Assembly: GCA_021495925.1 (NCBI GenBank)
Contig: JAKEKT010000073.1
Coordinates: 124,001-188,000, forward strand
DNA length: 64,000 nt
Direction of reading: 5' to 3'
Source: Diplodia intermedia
Lineage: Eukaryota > Ascomycota > Dothideomycetes > Botryosphaeriales > Botryosphaeriaceae
The notes below the pieces were generated by a model. That model ran no database searches. It had not been told where the DNA came from and was given only the letters and a program-made list of their open reading frames with translations. Positions within the stretch are counted from its first letter, which is position 1. Every line of letters begins with the position of its first letter. The position numbers and the translations under genes were made by a program. Positions 32,237 to 44,511 of this stretch are shown one piece after another.

Positions 32237-33035
32237 TCAGTCCTCCCAGCTCTTCTCCACCGTCTCCCTCACGCGTTTGATGTACTCGCGCTTGTTATCC
32301 TTGTACAGGTTGCTTGCCTCAACGTTGGCGGGGGAACTGGTGTTCGGGTCGTTGAGCAGACTGTCGTGTCATCTGTCAGCACTCTGTTCCCACGCGGCCG
32401 GTGGCATCCCACATACCTCTGAATGCTAGTCAGGATCGCCGCCACATCATACGTCGGGCTCCACCTGTTCTGCAGAATGTCCAAGCAGAGCTCGCCCGTG
32501 CCGTATACGTTGGGGTGGAACATCTGCGAGATGAACTTGACGCCCGGTGGCTTGTTGGGGTACGCCTCCTCGAAGTGCATCACCAGGCGGAACGTGCCGT
32601 CTTCGAAAGGCGTGTCGGCGGGGCCAATAATCACAGCATTCCTGCGGCCAAAGACTCGCATGAGCATTCATTTATCCCAACTGGGGACTGTACGGTGGAG
32701 GACTAAGGTGGAACACGGGCGTGAACGCAAAATTGCCGGGGCTGCCGGGGCAGCGGCGGGCACAGGGACGGGCGAGAGCGTGCGTACCAAGTCATGACAT
32801 TGTCGGCGATGGGAGAGGCGGACACGCCGGCGGGAGGATCGGTCTGCATCCGCTACGCGCCGTGAAAGTCAGCGTCGATGCCACAAGCAGAGTTATTTGG
32901 CACCAGGCACCAGGCACCAAAGATGAGAGCTCCATCTGGCGGGCTTTGGCGGCGTCACTGAGGCGGGGGGCCGCAAGACCTGTGTGTACGTACCTTGAAG
33001 TCGCGCATGAGACGTCTGCGCGCGGCGGTCGACAT
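32237..33035 (-). CDS. RAD6: Ubiquitin-conjugating enzyme E2 RAD6
   Basis: Model complement(join(32237..32360, 32417..32641, 32788..32852, 32994..33035)), 151 aa, the expected length for fungal Rad6/Ubc2. The start reads MSTAARRRLMRDFK and the body includes NAVIIGPADTPFEDGTF, the HPN triad (FHPNVY) and the catalytic Cys in ELCLDILQN. The C-terminus ends KSWED, without a long acidic tail. Rad6 acts with Rad18 in post-replication repair (PCNA), with Bre1 in histone H2B ubiquitylation and with Ubr1 in N-degron decay. The introns of 56, 146 and 141 bp are GT-AG; two are longer than most in this window. Confidence 0.97.
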
Positions 33036-33918
33036 GATTGCGTAGGTGGTTGACACTCGGAGCGTTGGATAGATTGCGAGGCGTCGATCGAGAGGGAAGC
33101 TGGCGTTCAAGGGGCTTGACTGCGGCGGCGCGAGCGAGAACGAGATGCAGGAAACGGTTCAAGTTGTGCTACCCTCGCAGCGCAGAGAGGGCAGCATCCC
33201 CCGGCGTCACCAGCCCGCGCTAAAGTAACGCTTGGGCCATGTCACGTGCAGCGTCGAGGCGACAACTTTAAACCAGCTCCGCCACTGTGTTGAGCGCGCT
33301 CACCCACTGCATTTGCTTGCTTCCAGCAGGGGCTATCCTCTCCGCACCAGAGCAGGCGACTGACCGCCAGTGTAGCGAATCGAGGTCGCAATGACAACGA
33401 GTCGCACCACGATCTGAAACAAATCCGCTGTATGTTCTGCCTTTTCGGGAACTGCTACCATTCCGTTGTCGGATTCTCGGAGGATATCCCCAAGATCGTC
33501 AGATCTTGTGTCATCGGCGCCGGCCCGAACTGGACTGGAGGTGAAACATTGAGGACCTACTGTACAACGATTGACCGAGGGACTTTACAAGAAGGGGCGC
33601 ATACTTCTACACACGGACTGGTGAACAACCAAAACGAGCAGAATCAAGGTAGTACTAATTGATTGGAGATGTCCAGAGTCCGCAAAACGATAGCTCCCAC
33701 TACGCCCTCGATGCCAACCGGTATCTTGGTGCATGATCCGAGTACGCCAACTTTTAAGTCCTCCTTTGTCATTTTTATTCGTACATGCACGTCATCCACG
33801 GATCTGCAAATATACCTGGAAGTGACAGGATCAACACGAACAACCCTTAACGCCAGAACCGTGAAATATGTCCGTCGTGCTCCCGTAGAGCAGCTGAGAA
33901 CTCAACATGGCAGTCGTG
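33036..33918. other. Intergenic region between RAD6 and helicase
   Basis: RAD6 promoter and helicase 3' flank. Nothing else was supported. Confidence 0.4.
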
Positions 33919-36064
33919 CTAATACCGCTTGCCCCTCGTGCCACGGGCTTCCCAAGGCTGACTGGGTTTCGAGTATGGCTTCTTGAAAGAGTCTCTCGGT
34001 CCAGATGATCGGTCGCTGCCAAACCTACTCGGCCCAGATGGTCGGTCGCTGCCAAACCTGCTCGGCCCAGATGGTCGGTCGCTGCCAAACCTGCTCGGCC
34101 CAGAGGGTCGGTCACTGCCAAACCTGCTCGGTCCAGATGGTCGGTCGCTGCCAAACCTACTCGGCCCAGACGATCGGTCATTACGGTCACTGGACCAGCG
34201 TGAACCACCAGAACCGAATCTGCTTCCCTGGCCGCGCTGACCGCCAGCGCGGGAACCGCCAAGCCCGATCCCGGCGCCGACACGCGAGGGGATTTCAGGA
34301 ACACGCTCAAGGCCCCAAAGTTTCGTTGCCATGTTTCCCATGGATTCGACGAGACTGTGCTTATCCCTTACGTGCCCATTGGCAGAGAGTATGCGCGGCC
34401 AAGCCTCCTCAAGCTCTGTTTCGTCCATTCTCGAGAAACCATCCTGAATGGTCTTGATAATCTGTTGTGCATGCTCGGGCAGGTTTTCCAAAGCATCCAG
34501 GTCCGCGTCGGCAGTTGCCAGCGAAGTGTCCTTCTTGAGTGGGAGGTTACCAAGTTTGTATCGGATATCCCTCTCGTTCAAGTGAGGGATGATGAGCCAT
34601 CCTTCGCCCTCTTTTCCGGCACGACCAGTACGGCCGATACGATGGACATAATCTGCAGGCTCCCGAGGAATGCCCATCTGCATGACGTGCGTGACATTTG
34701 GAAAGTCCATGCCGCGAGCAGTGACGTCGGTTGAGAGCAACACTGCCTTCTCCGCAGCTCTGAACGTGTCTGCTTGTTTCTGCCTTGCTCCTTGGGTAAG
34801 GTCCGAGTGAATGAAGAGGAGCTCACCCTCCCACAGGGCATGTTGGCTCCTTTGGGCACGACGAATACGGCTCAAAGCACTGTAAGCAAGCTGGGTTTCC
34901 TTCAGTGAGTTGAAGTAGACGATAGCCTTGAACGGACGCTTCACTCCCTTCTTCGAGAGGTCTGCTTCGCGTTGCAATATCTCGAAAAGCGCCGGGAGTT
35001 GCGTCTCAAAACCTGCGGTGATGACGTATTTCTGGGGTATACGGGCGTGCGTCGGCTCCTCATCGTCGCGAACAGTCTTGACGAAGTGAAATCCAGGCCT
35101 CAAGGTTCGGCGAACAAGACCGGCAACCGCCGGGGGGACAGTGGCCGAGAACATGAGTGTCTGACGGTCTCTTACACTCGCGGGAGGTAGCTTTTGCTGG
35201 ATTTCCTTGATCTCCTCCTGGAAACCAGTCTCCAACAGGCGATCGGCCTCGTCGTAGATGAAGTAATCCAGGTTCTCAACGGGAATCGGTCTGTACTCAT
35301 CGCCAAGGATGTCGTTCAGCCGTCCGGGAGTTGCAACGAGAACATGGCATCCGTCCATCATGATCCGTTGCATGCCTTCGCGTTTGCCCGTTCCGCCGAC
35401 GGCCGTCTGCACCTTTACAGACGTACGGGCTGTCAACCTACGGGCCTCCACGGCGATTTGCTCAGCCAATTCTCTAGTGGGGGAAACTATGATGGCGCGA
35501 ATGTCGGGGCGGAGGATGGGACGTCGGCCGCGCCCACCGAGCTGTCTCGGTTCTCTCTCGGCCAACTCAGGAGCCTTGGAAAGAATGTTTTGGAGCATAG
35601 GAAGGAGGAAGCCGAGCGTCTTTCCAGTTCCAGTCTTTGCCTGTGCAATGCTACTACTGTCAGCACATATACTTCTCGAGGGGAGTGTGCTACGCTTACA
35701 TGTCGGTTCCCTGCAGCGCTTGGTTGATGGTGGCGGACTGCACCTCAGTCATGGTGACGAGACCCATGTCCTTCACAATGGTGTCGATGACGTTTCTGTG
35801 GATGATTCCTTTCTCCTCCAGTTCCTGGAACTGGGTGATGGGTGAGGCAGCGCTGCTATCGGCGGTCGCGGTGGCAGCGGCGTGAGCCCCGGCGAGGCGG
35901 ACGCTCGACTGAAACGCGCGAACGGAAAGCAGAGGCGCAACCCTCGAGCATGCAAGGGCGCGGGGCGAGGCGATTGAGGTGCTGCGCAGAGCGAGCCGCG
36001 TGGTGGCGGCCGCGCTGAGAGCTCGAGGCAGAGATGCAGGGCATCTCCGCAGAGGAGCGAGCAT
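33919..36064 (-). CDS. Mitochondrial DEAD-box RNA helicase, Mss116-like
   Basis: Model complement(join(33919..35650, 35700..36064)), 698 aa; the 49-bp intron has GTAAGC and TAG ends. The first 55 residues are rich in Arg, Ser, Ala and Leu without acidic residues, as in a mitochondrial presequence. Helicase motifs in order: Q region, I AKTGTGKT, Ia PTRELAEQ, Ib TPGR, II DEAD, III SAT, V STDVTARGMD, VI HRIGRTGR. The C-terminal tail has about five 11-residue repeats of the PSGPSRFGSDR type, then a basic end. Mss116/Cyt-19-type helicases remodel mitochondrial group I and II introns and other RNAs. Assignment to that role is by family; localisation is predicted. Confidence 0.9.
33997..34178 (-). 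repeat. 33-bp in-frame minisatellite in helicase tail
   Basis: Units start at 33997, 34030, 34063, 34096, 34129 and (partial) 34162, with few differences between copies. Being a multiple of three, copy changes keep the helicase frame and vary the number of SGPSRFGSDR-type repeats. Confidence 0.9.
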
Positions 36065-36522
36065 GGTGACGGAGAGAAAGAAGCGGGGGAGACAGAGTGA
36101 GACGAAGGGGACAGGAGGCCTGGCACGTTGAGGGGCGAACGACCTGAATCCTCAGAAATGCCGGAGGAAAAGTTGTTGGAGTTGCTGGGCTGTCGCGCAG
36201 GGCGGACTTTTTTTCAGCGAGCGAGCACCAGCGTCGCGCCGCGGCCGCTAATCTACTCTGGGTCGCGAATTAGCCTGGCCGCCACCCGCGCGCGAACGAG
36301 CATTTCCCGGAACGCTGTGGATGCCCTCTCCTCTCAACACGCGCTCTTTGGCCCAAACACTGTGCCTGCAGCGACGGGCATTGGTTGGCGCAACACTGGC
36401 ATTGGCTGGCATAACACTGGCATTCGTGAATCGTAAACGCGTTCTAGTCAATGCTCTAGGTACAAGAACCAGGCGGCCTCACCGCCCGCGAATAGCGCCG
36501 AGATGAAAAGCTCCACTCCCGA
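36065..36522. other. Intergenic region with short imperfect tandem repeat
   Basis: About 36378-36427 repeats GGCATTGG(T/C)TGGC..AACACT-like words. No gene. Confidence 0.45.
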
Positions 36523-37538
36523 CTACAGCTTGTCGTTCCTCGCGCCCAGGAGCATGAAGCCCTCGCTCACCCCCTCGTGAATCCCGCCCGTCACCCCACG
36601 CAGCCACCAGAGCGTCACGTCGTTGATGGCCTGGCCCACCTTGCCGTCGTTCAGCTGGAAGATGGCATTGGTGAGGCGGAAGCTCCCCCTGCCCAGCCCG
36701 TCGACGGTGTTGATCGACGATGAGACCAGCCGCTCGGATATCCGGTGCTGGCGCTCGTAGTGGTACGCGTGGCCGACGAAGAGCTTGACGTACGGCAAAA
36801 GCAGATGCAAGAGGAGGAAAAACTGGATGATGCTGGACGCGAGCAGGCGATGCAGCCACGACGGTTCTGGCGGCGGCCGGTGCTGGCCGCCGTGGTACCC
36901 GTTGGACACGTCGACGTGGATGACCTTGACGATGTCCGGCGGCAGCGACGTCTCGATGGCCATCTTCTCTGCCGTGCTCAGGTCACACGGCAGCCCCTTC
37001 AGGAGGAGCGTCAAGGCTTGGACGTAGAGGGTGCGCCCGAAGGACTCGTCGCCATGGCCAGGGTAGTCCTGGAGGGCTGTGGTGAGTAGGTTCAGGCCTG
37101 TCTGCTGTCAGTAGACAGGCAGCGCCCGGACGACGGCAAATGCTCACCCTGGCTGGCGAACTTCCAGTTCATGCTGGCCGGCATCTCGAGCGGGTGGTAG
37201 CCGGGAAGAGCGGCCTGGCTGGACGAGGACGACGGCCGTTCATCTACCAGCGTCTCGTCGCTTTCCGAGACGCCTGACCCGCGGCGCATGGCAGCGCTGG
37301 AGGGCGGCCTTGAGGTGTAGCTTGGCGGGGGCGTCTGCGCGCCTGCAGGCACGTGGACGTGGGCGCATGCCCCTGGCGCGCCGACGGGAGATGGCGATGG
37401 CAGCGGGCGCGATCGGAAGCCGGTGACGGTGCGGCGAAGGCTCTTGAGGCGCGGGATGCGGCTCTGGATCACAGCGGGCAGCATGGCATAGACGCTCGAC
37501 GGCACGTCGTCCTCGGCGGGCTGAGACATCTGGGCCAT
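36523..37538 (-). CDS. Conserved-looking hypothetical membrane protein
   Basis: Model complement(join(36523..37097, 37148..37538)), 321 aa; the 50-bp intron has GTGAGC and CAG ends and joins FASQG to LNLLTTAL. The N-terminal 120 residues are Pro/Ser-rich and likely disordered. Ordered sequence starts at EMPASMNWKFASQ. A strong hydrophobic segment (IIQFFLLLHLLLPYVKLFVG) lies near residue 210-230, then an amphipathic C-terminal part. No family was recognised. That the frame continues exactly across a good intron argues for a real gene. Confidence 0.7.
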
Positions 37539-38828
37539 GACCTAGTGCCAGCAACCGGCAGGCTGAAGGAGCGCAGCGCGAGCTTATCTACGGCGCATGC
37601 AATGAGGTTTGTGAGGCTTGCATGTGACAGCGGCGCGAGGCGAAGCATGAACACCGTTTGTTGAGACTCTGGCGATGCAGGGTCCATACGCCAATGGCAG
37701 CCGCCGGCCAGCCCACGATAACGCCGCCTCGGTGTTCGACGTCATCTCAACAACAGCGGCAGGCAGCAGTGTCTTCTGCATCCGGTGCTTTCGTCCGCTC
37801 AGATTGCCGACATCCCGCCCCTGGCTGAAACCCTCCGCAATACATAAGCGTCGCAACCCCGCCTGTGTCGCATTAACGCGACCTACCTGCTCGCGCAATC
37901 GCCAATGGGAAAGCCTGGCCGAGGCGTCGTGATTTGCGTCATCCGACTTGGCACAGAGCAAAGGGGCCATGGTCATGGGAGAGGGGAAGTCAGACAGCTG
38001 TGACCAAACGTAGTCAGGAAGAAAAGCACCCTAATAAGGCTGAAGCAACATCTTTACATACATGTGATCAGCCCGAGACGACCCACTTGATAAGCATGTG
38101 TTCAGCCTCGTGTAGAAGCGCCGCGTTCATCCCTTCACATGCGAATGCAGGTCCGTGCGCCAGAAACGTCCAACGTCGAAGAGTCTCGATAGGCGTTTGC
38201 CCTTCTTCTCTGCGCTGGTTGCCTTACATATTCACATGCGGCACAATCAGTCCTCCCTCTGGACTAAGCGGATATCGCCGACATACGTTATCACGGCTGT
38301 AGACGACGAGCCTCGCAGTAGCACGCAGCAGCGTCGAAACCACCACGATAGCAATGAGGATCCCGAACCGCTTTTTGGTTCTATCCACAGCATGCGGAGA
38401 AGCGCGCGAGTGCAGCTTTGCCTTCTCTCTGCGTCGTTTTGGCCAGTCCCTTGCGCTTGCATCAAGCCAAGGTACGCTGTGCGAGCCGTTAGCCCAGATG
38501 GACATTGCGTGGGTGATAAGTGGTCGGGCCCAAAACACAAAATTCAACATCAGCTAGCTGTCTACGCTGTGATGCCCTTCCAACGCCAAGAAGAACCAGT
38601 GCATCGGCTGATGGGAGACTGCCCATAATGCCGTTGTGTTGCCCCGCCAAAGCTATACTCCTACACATGATATCAAAAGAACCGTCGCAGCCGAGTCGGG
38701 ATGTCCCAAGCCGATACATCCAATCCTTATGTTCTGTACAACACCCAATTACAAGAGTCCGTGAACGCCTCCCATCCCCATTTCAACCATGGTATCGCAA
38801 TATCCTAGTCCCATCCGTACCGCGTGGC
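37539..38828. other. Intergenic region
   Basis: About 1.3 kb of promoter and 3' flank with no supported gene. Confidence 0.4.
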
Positions 38829-41800
38829 CTAGGAACCGGTATTCCCGTAAGTCCATCCGCCGTCTCTCATCAACTTCTCGCGGCCCTCCATGTCCTTCTT
38901 TCTCTCTTCCTCGGTCAGCTTGTCTTTGGCCCAGTAGGCGCTGCTCGTCCGTTCCCTGAATCTCTTGTGTCTGTCCTTATTCTTGAAGATTTCCTCCATC
39001 TGCAAAGGCGCAATAGGTCCGAAAACTTCCATTGGGTCGACGAGCTGTTGCTGGGTGAGTAGCTCGCGCAGGGCAGGGGAGTTGACCCACGAGGGAGCCT
39101 GGAAGTTGGCCGCCTCCGAGTCGGAATCCTCATCCTCCGAATCGGTGGCGATTTCCGGTAGCTCGGGCGTAGGGAAGTGCGGCGAAGCAAGGGGAACGGT
39201 CGTGGTTCGTGCAGGTGTCTTGAACACGCTTGAGGAGGGACCAGCTGCGGCCGAGGGACCCGACGCGTCGGCGAAGGGAATCTTCGCTTTGGAAATGGTG
39301 GCCATATCGTTTGGATGACCACCATGCTTGTTGTGTTGCAGTTGGTGCTGTGTCTTGACGGTTTGCTTAAACATGGATTGCGCGTGGGATGAAGGCCCAG
39401 CAGCAGTTGCCGGCTTGTAGCCATGAGCAAATTTGTTCGGTTCCTTGGCCTTGTCGATGACCGACATGAGACGTTCGCGCTCTGGGTACAACTTGCGCAC
39501 ATTGGACTGTCGGATCGGCGGTGCCATCATCGAGCGTCGTGCATCAGAAGGCTCCTCCTCTTCGTCATCCGAGAGCGTCTTCCGACGCTTGGCGTTCAGT
39601 TGCTGGAAAGTGGGAGCATTGCGCTGCGCCTGTGGGCGTGGCGCAGGCTCATCATCGGCATGGAAGCGCTTCGGTGGTTTGGCCGGGTTGGCTGGAGGAA
39701 TGTTCAGAACCGTGTTTACTCGGGAGATTGGTCGAGCGCCGCCGAGGTCGCCACGAGGATGGCCATGGATGGTTGCTGCCTTTTCCTTCGAAAGAGCTTG
39801 GGCCTGGTGGAGGTTAGACATGTCAAGGCAAATGAAACGGCAAGGACTTACCAAATCCTTCGTCTGCTTGCTAGCCGCCTGGGCCCGTAGCTGTTCTTGT
39901 TTCTTGGCCTCAGCAGCCAAAGCCTGCCTGCTAGCTGCCCTCTTGGCTTCTTGCGCTCGCTGTTGCTCCGCGGCTTTCCTTTGCGCCTCGGCTCTGCGAT
40001 CTTCATCGGCCTTTCGACGATCTTCCTCAGCTTTGGCGGCCCTCTCTGCTCGCTGCTGCTCAATTGCTCGTTTCTTCTCAGCCTTGCGCTGAGCCTCCCG
40101 TTCCTCTCTTTCCTTGTTCTTCGCCGCCAAAGCAAGAGATGTTGGCTTGGCAACCGGTGCACCAGCTGGACCAGAGGTCTTGGCGAGGGAGCTGTTGGCA
40201 GAATCGGCGGGATTCTTCGCCGCGGGCGTTTTTGCGACACTGGGAAGAGTGCCATGAAGAGATTTCGACAGGTCCGCATTCGTCGGATGAGACCTTTGAG
40301 ACCCAAGACCGACCTTGATGTGCCTCGGCTTGGAAAGACTCTCCTTGCTTGCCGTGGGTTTGAGTAATCGGCTCTTCGGCTCCCTCATCTTGGGAGGGCC
40401 GCGCTGTGGCCTCGAAGGGCCATGCTTAGGCGCATCGTCAGCAGAGGTGTAGTCGTCGTCTCTTGACGATACGGTCTCAGCACGAGAGGCAGCACCAAGG
40501 CGTGTAGCCGCAACGTCTTTGCCGGTTTTCTCTTGACGTCTCTCCTGCTCCACAGCCTTTTGCTCATCCTCTTCCTCTACTTCCTCCTCATCCTCCTCCT
40601 CTTCTCTGGCCTTCTGGAACGCTTCTTCGCGTTCCTTTTCCGATTGCAATTCCCTCTCCCTACGTCCCCGCTCAAGAGATGCACGCGTTGTTCGGACAGG
40701 AGTGTCGGTGGCAGTTGCGGGACGCCTTGCGGGGCTTGCCGGGTTGATAGGTCTATCGAAAATGGTTGAGAGAGCCGGTCTCGGAGAGGTCGAAACCTGC
40801 TCCCTGGCTTGTCTCTCTCGTAGCCTCGCTGACGAGGGGGATAAAGCCTCCAGTTTAGCCTGAGCACTCACACCAGCACTGCTGGCAAAGATGCTTTTTG
40901 CGGATTTCAGAACGGAGAAGAATTTGGTTTTCGAGGCGCTCAATGGTTCATCATCCGTCCTAAATGGCGATCCAGTTGGCGTACTGGATTCTACACCTCG
41001 CAATTGCTCAGGATCAGAAATAGAGGTTGCTTTCTTGTGTGAAAATTCGGGCGTCTTTGCTGCGCTCCTCGCAGGCGACTCGAAGTTTGGAACAGAGGCA
41101 GACTTTAGGTGGCCGAGGCCAGGTCTAATTGGGGATGGCTTTTCCGATCGAGGCCCCTCTCCTACCCCTACATCAAGGCCACCGATAGAAGTCTTTCCGC
41201 TGACGTTTTCCATGATATCAACGGAACCGCTCTTCTTCAAGTGGGCCGGCAGGGGAAGCGGTTTAGAAGTGACGGGGGCAATCCAATCATCATCGTCGTC
41301 ATCCTGGAAGTTTGGCACTGGGCTGGGTGCTTTGGGTTCTTCTGCAGGTTCTTCGGGCTCCACAAGTTGTTCGGGTGCTGCAGTAGGTTCGTAGTTCTCT
41401 GCAGGAAGTTGCGGATAGTTCGGCTCCTGGGATGCAGGCCCAGGGATTGATTTCGACATCCTCGGTTCCTGGGATTTGGCCAACATGTTGATTCGTTCAT
41501 GAAGGCGCTGTGTAGACGTCTTCTCGTGCGTTTCCGCATTTTCATCTTCACTCTCAGAGCCGCCCACCTCTTCGTTATCATCATCGGCCGTAGCAATGGT
41601 CTGGCCTCCACCAAGGCTTTTACCGCCGGTGAACCTGCCAAAGTGGCTGCTACGAGCCTTGTACTGATCGGCGTGGCTGGTTCGCGAGATCCTGCTGCCC
41701 ATACTCTTCTTGCCAGCAAGAGGCTCGCGTGCGGGAAGAGAAGAGAAAGTAAGGCTGCTCTTGCGCAAAAGCGGCTTTGCAGGGCTCGAGCCGTCGGAGG

Positions 41801-42797
41801 GAGTTCTAGCGCCATCGTCTTCCTGCTCCTGCTCCTGCTCGTCTTGCGGGTCTTGATTATCTTCGGCGCCGTTGAGAACAGAATTGAGTGCGGACGCGGT
41901 CTGGTCACCGACGCTGAATTGCGGGGACCTGGGCGGACCGTTCTCCTGGGGAATGGGCGAATCATCGGGCTGGGTGGGGACCAAATCCATCTCGTCCTCG
42001 TGGATGGTAATTTCGTTGTCCGCATCACTGCCATCCTCATCTTCATGGATTCCGATGTGTGATGGCGCTTGGTGGTCAAAATCCTTCTTTGCAGAGAGGA
42101 AGGATGCGGATGCAGATTTCCTGGGAGGCTCCTGCGGCTTGGGAGACGAGGATTGTATCAACTTCGCCGGGCTTTCTTTCCGGGGCGACAACCTGGCGAC
42201 CGACTCATCCTCATCAACGTCCATATCATCTTCGGTCATTCCATGATAGCCAGAATCGCCCGGAGGGATGGCGCTGGCTGTCTCATCAGCGTCTCCCATG
42301 GACTGTATGTCAGCGTCTTCGGGATCCTCGGCGATCTGAATCTGTTCGATCTGCTTGTAAAAGCTGGTTTCACGCGTCGGGCTGGGGGCATTTGCAGGAT
42401 TGGGGGCGAAAATGTCCGTGAGCGGCTGTGGCAGGCGGTTAGCAGGGGCAGCGTCGCAGGCGACGGACAGGCACTCACGGCGCGCGTTTCCAGGGGATTG
42501 CGCTTGCGAATTGTGCGCGGCGTCTTCCCGCGCAGCTTGCCCGGTGTCTTGAAGGTGTCGGCAATATTGCTGGTGGAGCAGTCAGCGGGACAGGGCACGG
42601 AGGATGAGGATGGCAGGCGCATACAGCTCGGGACGGTTGAAGATTTCGGCCATGTGCTCGTTCAGCCATTCCATCTCGTTGCGCACGGAGAAGGAGAACT
42701 CTTCGACCTCCTGCTCGACGAATTGAGCAGCCTGCTGGCGCTCGCCGAGGATCCATGGGGCGGAGCCGACGGGGGCCTTGTTGCGCGAGGCAGCCAT
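38829..42797 (-). CDS. INCENP/Sli15-type chromosomal passenger protein
   Basis: Model complement(join(38829..39803, 39852..42425, 42479..42569, 42625..42797)), 1270 aa; introns of 48-55 bp. The N-terminus (WILGERQQAAQFVEQEVEEFSFSV...) is the short conserved helix expected to contact survivin/borealin partners. The middle is Ser/Pro/acidic and likely disordered. About 950-1040 is a charged Lys/Arg/Glu/Gln single-helix stretch. The C-terminus has the IN-box: PSWVNSPALRELL, DPMEVFG, then a basic tail, which activates Aurora kinase. It acts at centromeres and the spindle midzone as scaffold of the chromosomal passenger complex. The 48-bp intron at 39804-39851 leaves the frame open if retained. 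Confidence 0.9.
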
Positions 42798-43046
42798 TGC
42801 GCGGGTGGTGGGTGCAGGTGCGGGTGGGAAGCGAGTCGGTGTTTGGGCGACACGAGACGCGTCCGCTGGGGAGCAGGCAAGTGCGTCGAGGGAGAGTGGG
42901 GCGTAGGGCGCAGCTAGATGTACATGTCGACGCAGGTGGTTGCTGGGGACGGGCGGTGGTTGGTGGTGTCGGTGTTGACGCTCCGCGCGCGAGATCAAAA
43001 CAAAGCCGAGCGCCGGCGAAGCTGAAACCGCGCCGGCGAGACGGCG

Positions 43047-43589
43047 TCACGTGCCCGTGTCGTCATTGCTTCTTTCGTCCTTGGCCGAGCCCCAGCAACT
43101 TATCATCACCACCGCGCCCATCACCCTTCGCCCGGCTCTCTTCATCTTGCCCTTCCAGTTGCTCTTCCCCCACGCCGTCCTCCTCCGCAGCTGTCCCGCG
43201 CCCTCCACCAGGCCGGTCGATGAAGGACGCAGAATGGGTCCCAAGACAGGCAGGTTCGTGTGCGTAGGCCCGCCCGGCGCCGGCGTCGCAGACACGCTGG
43301 GCCATGGCCGTTGGACTGCTGCACGCGGCAACGGCGGGAGCGGCTTGTTGAGCGAGGCCAATGTGGATCTGCGTGAGGGCATTGAGGGAGAGAGCGACGA
43401 CAGTGGCATCTGGTCATGCTGAGTGGCTTGGGCTGGCAGGTGTTCGCTATGGTAGCGGCGCAGCGTGCGCGCGGCCACGGTTGGGTCGCTGAGCCGGAGC
43501 ATTTCAGAGAGTGGAGTGAAGAATGCTGCCAAAGTGAACTGTATGAAGGTGTGCAACTTTGATCCTAATGTAGCAAGCCACTTGATCAA
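43047..43589 (-). CDS. Small hypothetical protein
   Basis: Single exon, 180 aa, just upstream of the INCENP start on the same strand. It has an N-terminal hydrophobic helix (FIQFTLAAFFTPL), a KPLPPLP proline motif common in fungal proteins, and a basic C-terminal part with a second hydrophobic stretch. No family was recognised. It could be a chance ORF in GC-rich DNA. Confidence 0.3.
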   Translation of the reverse strand: MIKWLATLGSKLHTFIQFTLAAFFTPLSEMLRLSDPTVAARTLRRYHSEHLPAQATQHDQMPLSSLSPSMPSRRSTLASLNKPLPPLPRAAVQRPWPSVSATPAPGGPTHTNLPVLGPILRPSSTGLVEGAGQLRRRTAWGKSNWKGKMKRAGRRVMGAVVMISCWGSAKDERSNDDTGT

Positions 43590-43615
43590 TCGTGCCGAAC
43601 AGCATCAACCCCATC

Positions 43616-44008
43616 CTATCGTTCCGCACCCGACGCAACCCTTCCTAGCACTGGGCGCAGCTGAGCAGCCGACGTGCGCAGACCATCGGGCACAGTTCTT
43701 CCCAGAAATTGCTCCACTGCCTCCAAGTAGTCGTCCATCACAAGCATTGCCGATGCCTTGAATCCCTCCTCACACGCCGAGCAGAGGCTGCCGGAAGATG
43801 AATGGTCGCATGGCACCTCCAAGCTTGTCAATATCGTTTGCAGCTTGGCCACATTGCAGTGGTCGCATACGGAACTTGGAACTGGGCCGGTGTTCCGACC
43901 TGCCATTCCAGCACTGTACAAGCTGCAGGAGGATTCTCTGCAGACATCGGTCAGGCTGCAGCTGTACCCACACCTAGTACAGGTGCCAAAGTATAGCATT
44001 CCGCACAT
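43616..44008 (-). CDS. Small Cys-rich hypothetical protein
   Basis: Single exon, 130 aa. It starts MCGMLYFGTCTRCGYSC and has further Cys pairs (VCDHC, LCSAC), spaced as in small fungal zinc-binding-like proteins whose function is unknown. The first residues resemble many orphan fungal genes that open with M-C. The C-terminal part lacks features. Real-gene status is uncertain. Confidence 0.4.
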   Translation of the reverse strand: MCGMLYFGTCTRCGYSCSLTDVCRESSCSLYSAGMAGRNTGPVPSSVCDHCNVAKLQTILTSLEVPCDHSSSGSLCSACEEGFKASAMLVMDDYLEAVEQFLGRTVPDGLRTSAAQLRPVLGRVASGAER

Positions 44009-44511
44009 TTCCTGCGGATCTCGTTTTTCCTTTCTGTAGACGGGCTTTCAGGTTTCACTGATTTCATGGAACGACAGCTCTATGTTTATACTACTGTGAG
44101 GCAAACTGCACCTGGCGGGTGACGGAACAGTGAAGTACAAGCATGAGGTGTTTGTCAAACACAACATTTACGTCTTTGTGAGCTTCGACGTGGCCAAACC
44201 TTTGACGGTACAAACACGCTCCTGTCATTCGTATGGGTGCTCTCGCTGTTATGTCATAATGCCGTGTGGATCAACTGCTGTCCTCATGCCTCTGGCTTTT
44301 CTTGTTCCTTCCAAGCTACTTGACGCGCTGATGTTGAAGCTCAAAGAGAGACCCTTCATGCGCCACGCGATTTTACACTTGCAAAAGTAAGTATATAACG
44401 AGCTCCCCTCCACTTTTCCGTCACAGCGATATCCACCACAAGGCCGAAGCACCTGAATCCAGACACTCTCGAACTGCTTCTGATAAGCCAAGCCAGGACA
44501 ACTAATCGAAC
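44009..44511. other. Intergenic region
   Basis: AT-richer spacer between divergent small genes; a TATA-like word (tatataa) lies at about 44393-44399, some 115 bp before the ATG at 44512. Confidence 0.35.

Noticed and set aside
33997..34178. Direct repeats that might suggest a CRISPR array
   Set aside because: Units are contiguous 33-mers without spacers, inside a eukaryotic coding exon.
33983..34240. Plus-strand ORF made of repeated SLPNLLGPDGR-type units
   Set aside because: Only the antisense reading of the 33-bp helicase minisatellite.
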